NCBI GenBank assembly: GCA_036568605.1
Contig: DATCSE010000199.1
Location: 1 to 17,656 of the forward strand
Source: DATCSE01 sp036568605
Lineage (GTDB): Bacteria > Pseudomonadota > Gammaproteobacteria > Burkholderiales > Burkholderiaceae_C
Direction of reading: 5' to 3'
Length of the DNA stretch: 17,656 nt
Below are positions 13,723 through 17,656 of the stretch, piece by piece. Each line of letters starts with the position of its first letter. Positions within the stretch are counted from its first letter, which is position 1. A program made the translations under genes and the position numbers. The notes beneath the pieces were generated by a model, which saw only the letters and a program-made list of their open reading frames with translations, was not told the origin of the DNA and did no database searches.

Positions 13723-15267
13723 TCAGTGCGCGCCGCCGGCATCCACCGGGCCCGACGTGCGCGCCGGCCGGGCCAGCCACACCACCGCGATCAGCAACGA
13801 GAAGAGCAGGGCGGAGCCGAGGAAGATGTCGTCGGCGGCGCGCGTGAACGCCTGCTGATCGATGATGCGGTTCAGCAGCGCCGCCGCCTGCTGCGGCGCC
13901 AGGCCCAGCGTGTGCAGCGTGTCGAATGCCTGCGTTGCATCGGGGCTCGCCTGCGTGATGGCCTCGGTCAGGTGCGCGTGATGCAAGGTCGCGCGGTTGT
14001 CCCACAGCGTCGTCGTGATCGACGTGCCGAACGCGCCGGCCGTGATGCGGACGAAGTTGCTCAAGCCCGTGGCAGATGCAATCTTCGAAGGATCGAGGCC
14101 GGACACGATCACCGCCACCAGCGGCGTGAACAGGCAGGCGACGGCCGCGCCTTGAATGAGCGTGGGCAGCATGATGGACCACTGATCCACCTGCGGCGTG
14201 TACTGCGCGCGCATCAGCAGCACGATGGCGAACACGACGAACGACGTGGTCGAGATCCAGCGCGGGTCCACCTTCGGCAGGATGCGGCCGATGTAGGGCG
14301 ACAGCAGCACCGCGAAGACGCCCACCGGCGCCAGCGCGAACCCGGCCGCTGTCGCGGTGTAGCCCAGGTATTGCTGCAGCCACAGCGGCAGCAGCACGAC
14401 GTTGCCGAAGTACACGAGCCAGGCCAGCGAGAGCGCCGTCGCGCCGATCGCGAAGTTGCGGCGCGCGAACAGGCGCAGGTCGACGATGGGGTGCTCCGCC
14501 GTCAGCTCCCAGATCAGGAAGACGACGAAGCCGATCGCCGAGACGATCGCCATCGTGACGATGGTCGGGGAGTGGAACCAGTCGAGCTCCTTGCCCTTGT
14601 CGAGCAGCACCTGCAGCGAGCCGACCCACACGACCAGCAGGCCGAGGCCGACGCCGTCGATCGGCAGCTTGCGCGTCGGCGTTTCGCGGTGGCGGTAGAT
14701 CGCCCAGGTGATCGCCGCAGCCAGCAGGCCGACCGGGATGTTGATGTAGAAGATCCACGGCCAGGAGATGTTGTCGGTGATCCAGCCGCCCAGCAGCGGC
14801 CCGGCGACCGGTGCCACCAGGGTGGTCATCGACCACATCGACAGCGCGAACGCGGAGCGCTCCTTGGGATAGGTCGACAGCAGCAGCGCCTGCGACAGCG
14901 GGATCATCGGCCCGGCGACCAGGCCCTGCAGCACGCGAAAGAAGATCAGCAGCTCCAGCGTCGGTGCGAAGCCGCACAGCCAGGACGTCAGCACGAACAG
15001 CAGCACGCTGGAGGTGAACAGCCGCACGGCGCCCAGGCGCTGCGCCAGCCAGCCCGTCAGCGGCACCGAGATGGCATTGGCGACGCCGAAACTCGTGATG
15101 ATCCAGGTGCCCTGGTTGGAGCTCGCGCCGAGGTTGCCGGCGATCGCCGGCAGCGACACGTTGGCGATCGAGGTGTCGAGCACGTTCATGAACGTGGCCA
15201 GGGACAGCGCGAGCGTTCCCAGGACCAGCTGCATCCCCGTCAGCGGACGGGCGGCATCGGTGGACAT
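13723..15267 (-). CDS. DHA2 family MFS multidrug transporter, EmrB/QacA type
   Basis: The 514-aa product is an inner-membrane proton-driven drug exporter of the 14-helix DHA2 family. Helix 1 carries the family motif LDTSIANVSLPAIAGNLG with its Asp (residues about 30-47). The motif GPLLGGWITDNISWPWIFYI near helix 5 is the antiporter signature. The loop PKERSAFALS and many hydrophobic segments follow. It forms a tripartite pump with the adaptor and outer-membrane factor encoded upstream. ATG 15267 is chosen because AGGAAGG lies 6 bases before it; a TTG at 15291 overlapping the adaptor stop is less likely. Substrates are probably hydrophobic drugs or toxic organics, not readable from sequence. 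Confidence 0.95.
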   Translation of the reverse strand: MSTDAARPLTGMQLVLGTLALSLATFMNVLDTSIANVSLPAIAGNLGASSNQGTWIITSFGVANAISVPLTGWLAQRLGAVRLFTSSVLLFVLTSWLCGFAPTLELLIFFRVLQGLVAGPMIPLSQALLLSTYPKERSAFALSMWSMTTLVAPVAGPLLGGWITDNISWPWIFYINIPVGLLAAAITWAIYRHRETPTRKLPIDGVGLGLLVVWVGSLQVLLDKGKELDWFHSPTIVTMAIVSAIGFVVFLIWELTAEHPIVDLRLFARRNFAIGATALSLAWLVYFGNVVLLPLWLQQYLGYTATAAGFALAPVGVFAVLLSPYIGRILPKVDPRWISTTSFVVFAIVLLMRAQYTPQVDQWSIMLPTLIQGAAVACLFTPLVAVIVSGLDPSKIASATGLSNFVRITAGAFGTSITTTLWDNRATLHHAHLTEAITQASPDATQAFDTLHTLGLAPQQAAALLNRIIDQQAFTRAADDIFLGSALLFSLLIAVVWLARPARTSGPVDAGGAH

Positions 15268-15273
15268 GGTGGG

Positions 15274-15280
15274 CCTTCCT
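15274..15280 (-). promoter_or_regulatory. Ribosome binding site fixing the EmrB-type start
   Basis: AGGAAGG on the minus strand precedes ATG 15267 by 6 bases and decides against the TTG at 15291. Confidence 0.7.
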
Positions 15281-15287
15281 GCGGTTC

Positions 15288-16577
15288 TCAACGCGCGCTG
15301 GCGATGCGGGCTGCCTTCGGCGTGGCGCCGGCGGGCGTCGCGGCCGTCGCGCCGTGCGGCTGCACCGCGCCGTTGGTGGCGATGATCTGGCGCACGCGTT
15401 CATCGGCGCTGCGCTGCACGTCGTCGAAGACGTCGGTGGTCGCGATCGACTGCGTGCGCGTCGTGTTGGCCAGCGTCTTGCCGCTGACGTCGTGCGTGTC
15501 GACCGTCACGTCCATCGACAGGCCGACGCGCAGCGGATGCGCCGCGAGTTCGTCGGGCTGCAGCTCGATGCGCACCGGCACGCGCTGGACGATCTTGATC
15601 CAGTTGCCGGTCGCGTTCTGCGCGGGCAGCAGCGAGAAGGCCGAACCGGTGCCGGCGCCCAGGCCCTCCACCGTCCCGTGGTAGACGACCTTCCGGCCGT
15701 AGATGTCCGCTTCGGCGATCACCGGCTGGCCGATGCGCACGTTCCGAAGCTGGCTCTCCTTGAAGTTCGCGTCGACCCACACGCCCCCGAGCGGGACCAC
15801 CGCCATCAACGAAGCGCCCGCCGCGACCTTCTGCCCCACCTGCACGCCGCGCCTGGCGACGTAGCCGGCCACCGGTGCAGGCAGCGTCGTGCGGTTCAGC
15901 GCGATGTAGGCTTCGCGCACGCGTGCCGCGGCGCGCTGCACGTTCGGGTGCGCATCGGGCGTCGTGCCGTCGGTCAGCGTCTGGTTGGACGCCAGCTGCT
16001 GCCGGGCGGCCGTCAGCGCCGCCTGGGCCGCGGCGACCGTGCTCTGCGCGGCCGCAAGCTGCGAGGCCGCATGCTCGTACTCTTCCTTGCCGACAGCGCC
16101 CGAGCTCGTGAGCGCGGCCCGGCGGCGCACGTCGTCCTCGGCCTTCGCCGCATCGCTGCGGGCCTTCGCGAGATCGGCTTCGCGCAGCGCGATCTGCGCG
16201 GACAGCGTGCCGTTGGTCGCGTACAGCGCGTGCACCTCGCGGACGGTCTGCGCGAGCTGCGCCTCGGCCTGGTCGAGTGCGACCCTGGCGTCGACCGGGT
16301 CGAGCCGGACCAGTTCCTGGCCCGCCTTCACGAAATCGGTGTCGTCGACCCCGATCGCCACGACGGTGCCGCCGACCTGCGGCGTGATCTGCACGACGTT
16401 GCCCTGCACATAGGCGTTGTCGGTGGATTCGCGATGGCTCAGCTCGAGCGCGTAGTAGGCACCGTACGCGCCGGCGGCGACGGTGAGGGCGGCGGCGACA
16501 CCGGCCAGCCATTTTTTGCGCCGCTTGAGCCGGGCGGCCGAAGAGAGGAGGGGGACGCTGTCGTTCGAGGTGGTCAT
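15288..16577 (-). CDS. HlyD/EmrA family membrane fusion protein of drug efflux
   Basis: The 429-aa product is the periplasmic adaptor linking the EmrB-type pump to the outer-membrane factor. A basic N-terminus (RLKRRKKW) precedes one membrane anchor (about 23-43). The family motif STDNAYVQGNVVQITPQVGG (51-70) opens the biotinyl-lipoyl-like domain. A long Ala-rich helical hairpin follows (about 95-215), then the closing half of the lipoyl-like domain (LPAPVAGYVARRGVQVGQKV) and the beta-barrel with VWVDANFKESQLRNVRIGQP. The 40-odd C-terminal residues are Ala/Thr-rich and probably disordered. ATG 16577 is preceded by AGGAG at 8 bases; a GTG at 16613 overlapping the upstream stop is less likely. 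Confidence 0.95.
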   Translation of the reverse strand: MTTSNDSVPLLSSAARLKRRKKWLAGVAAALTVAAGAYGAYYALELSHRESTDNAYVQGNVVQITPQVGGTVVAIGVDDTDFVKAGQELVRLDPVDARVALDQAEAQLAQTVREVHALYATNGTLSAQIALREADLAKARSDAAKAEDDVRRRAALTSSGAVGKEEYEHAASQLAAAQSTVAAAQAALTAARQQLASNQTLTDGTTPDAHPNVQRAAARVREAYIALNRTTLPAPVAGYVARRGVQVGQKVAAGASLMAVVPLGGVWVDANFKESQLRNVRIGQPVIAEADIYGRKVVYHGTVEGLGAGTGSAFSLLPAQNATGNWIKIVQRVPVRIELQPDELAAHPLRVGLSMDVTVDTHDVSGKTLANTTRTQSIATTDVFDDVQRSADERVRQIIATNGAVQPHGATAATPAGATPKAARIASAR

Positions 16578-16585
16578 GGCGATGG

Positions 16586-16590
16586 CTCCT
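16586..16590 (-). promoter_or_regulatory. Ribosome binding site fixing the EmrA-type start
   Basis: AGGAG on the minus strand lies 8 bases before ATG 16577 and decides against the GTG at 16613. Confidence 0.7.
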
Positions 16591-16609
16591 GATGGCGGGT
16601 GCGGTTCGT

Positions 16610-17656
16610 TCACGCCTGCACGTATCCGCCGCCCAGGGCGTGGGCGAGCATGGCTTGCGTGTCCAAGGCCTTGGCCTTGAGGTCGTTGTCGGATCGGCGC
16701 TGGGCGAGCACGTTGGTCTCGGCGGTCAGCACGCTCAGGTACGAGCCCAGGCCGGCGCGATACCGTTCGAGCGCCAGCTCGTAGGCGCTTTGCGCGCTGG
16801 CCAGCGCTTGCGCCTGTTCGCGCTGCTGGCGCTCGATGGACTGCACCAGGCTCAACGCGTCGGCCGTCTCGCGCAATGCTTCGAGCACGGCGCCGTTGTA
16901 GGCCTCGACCGCGATGTCCACATCGCCGGCCTTGCCGCGATAGTTCGCGCGCAGACGGCCGGCGTCGAAGATCGGGAGCCGCAGTGCGGGGCCGGCGCCG
17001 AACTGACGGCTGCCTGCCTGGAGCAGGTTGTCCAGGCCGATGCTCGTGAAGCCGGCGAACGCGAGCAGATTGATGCTCGGATAGAACTGCGCGCGCGCCG
17101 CCTGCAGGTCGTGCGTCGCCGACTCGACGCGCCAGCGCGCCGCGGCGACGTCCGCGCGGCGTCCCAGCAGATCGGCCGGCAAGGCGCTGGGCAGCGGAAC
17201 CAGCTCGACCTTGCTCAGATGCGGCGCGAGCTCGTCCTGCGCATTCGGCGGCAGGCCGGCGAGCGCGGCGAGCGAGTGGCGGACGAGTTCGCTTTCCGCA
17301 CCGATCGCTTCGATCGCCGCGCGAACCTCCGGCACCGCGCCTTCGCTCTGGCGCAACTCGACCGCGGTGTCCAGCCCGAGCGTGACGCGCTGTCGGGTCA
17401 AGTCGAGAATCTCGACGCGTTGCGCGAGCGAGCGTTCGAGCACGTCGCGCTGATCGGTCAGCCTCGCGAGCTGCACGTACTGGCGCACGATGTTGCTCGA
17501 CAGCAGGACACGCGCCGCCTGGTAGTCGGCCTGTGCGGCACGCTGCGAGCCGATGGCGGCATCGAGCTCGGCGCGCCGGCGGCCGAACACATCGATCTCC
17601 CAGCTGCCGGTCACGAGCAGCGAACCGCTGTTCTGGACGGTGCCCGCCAGCACCGG
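16610..17656 (-). CDS. Outer-membrane efflux factor, NodT/OprM type (partial, 5' end outside window)
   Basis: The visible 348 residues are the C-terminal three quarters of an outer-membrane channel of the RND/EmrAB efflux type; the lipoprotein signal and start lie beyond 17656. Typical NodT-family text includes GSWEIDVFGRRRAELDAAIGSQRAAQADYQAARV, SNIVRQYVQLARLTDQ, LTRQRVTLGLDTAVELRQSE, and near the end YELALERYRAGLGSYLSVLTAE. The segment LPADLLGRRADVAAARWRVE is the standard internal repeat start. The family forms a trimeric tube through the outer membrane and periplasm. It ends 32 bp before the adaptor start, with the stop overlapping an alternative GTG (GTGA). Drug specificity is not visible. 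Confidence 0.93.
   Translation of the reverse strand, partial: PVLAGTVQNSGSLLVTGSWEIDVFGRRRAELDAAIGSQRAAQADYQAARVLLSSNIVRQYVQLARLTDQRDVLERSLAQRVEILDLTRQRVTLGLDTAVELRQSEGAVPEVRAAIEAIGAESELVRHSLAALAGLPPNAQDELAPHLSKVELVPLPSALPADLLGRRADVAAARWRVESATHDLQAARAQFYPSINLLAFAGFTSIGLDNLLQAGSRQFGAGPALRLPIFDAGRLRANYRGKAGDVDIAVEAYNGAVLEALRETADALSLVQSIERQQREQAQALASAQSAYELALERYRAGLGSYLSVLTAETNVLAQRRSDNDLKAKALDTQAMLAHALGGGYVQA

Noticed and set aside
15268..15291. TTG start of the EmrB-type gene overlapping the adaptor stop
   Set aside because: The ATG at 15267 has a strong ribosome site at good distance and gives the normal N-terminus.
13726..16592. Long plus-strand open frames opposite the EmrB- and EmrA-type genes
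   Set aside because: They are low-complexity Arg/Gln/His-rich translations without motifs, mirror images of certain genes.

Overview
The window looks like ordinary chromosomal DNA from a high-GC betaproteobacterium, most likely Burkholderiales. Codons end strongly in G or C, genes are tightly packed, and the families present (RbsABC-type sugar ABC transporter with a SorC-type regulator, Tat-exported two-subunit molybdenum hydroxylase, EmrAB plus NodT/OprM-type efflux) are common there. The genus is inference. I see no rRNA, tRNA, CRISPR array, transposase or phage gene, and no gap between genes longer than about 260 bases.

Region 1 (1-4547, plus strand) is the 3' part of a sugar or polyol uptake operon. 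It holds the end of a permease, a periplasmic sugar-binding protein, a double-domain ATPase, a SorC/DeoR-type sugar-sensing repressor overlapping the ATPase by ATGA, and a short-chain dehydrogenase resembling polyol dehydrogenases. The set suggests import of a pentose or sugar alcohol, then NAD(P)-dependent oxidation, with the regulator sensing the substrate or its phosphate. A perfect 10-bp hairpin closes the region.

Region 2 (4575-5408) has two small unrecognised genes pointing away from each other: a 78-aa single-span membrane protein with a predicted coiled coil (minus) and a 110-aa soluble protein (plus). An imperfect direct repeat lies upstream of the second.

Region 3 (5396-12973) is the most interesting part. 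Six minus-strand genes run epoxide hydrolase, Ohr-type peroxidase, secreted alpha/beta hydrolase, [2Fe-2S] subunit, molybdopterin subunit, then a GlxA-type AraC regulator. A LysR regulator is transcribed divergently from the epoxide hydrolase. The epoxide hydrolase and the molybdenum subunit carry twin-arginine signals and the alpha/beta hydrolase a Sec-like signal. Together they could form an envelope pathway that hydrolyses epoxides or esters, oxidises aldehydes or N-heterocycles and removes organic peroxides. Each enzyme family is recognisable; the joint pathway is my inference.

Region 4 (13023-17656, minus strand) is a tripartite drug-efflux operon in the order outer-membrane factor (5' end outside the window), EmrA-type adaptor, EmrB-type 14-TM transporter. 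A ChaC-type gamma-glutamylcyclotransferase follows 7 bp downstream, tentatively linking efflux with glutathione turnover.
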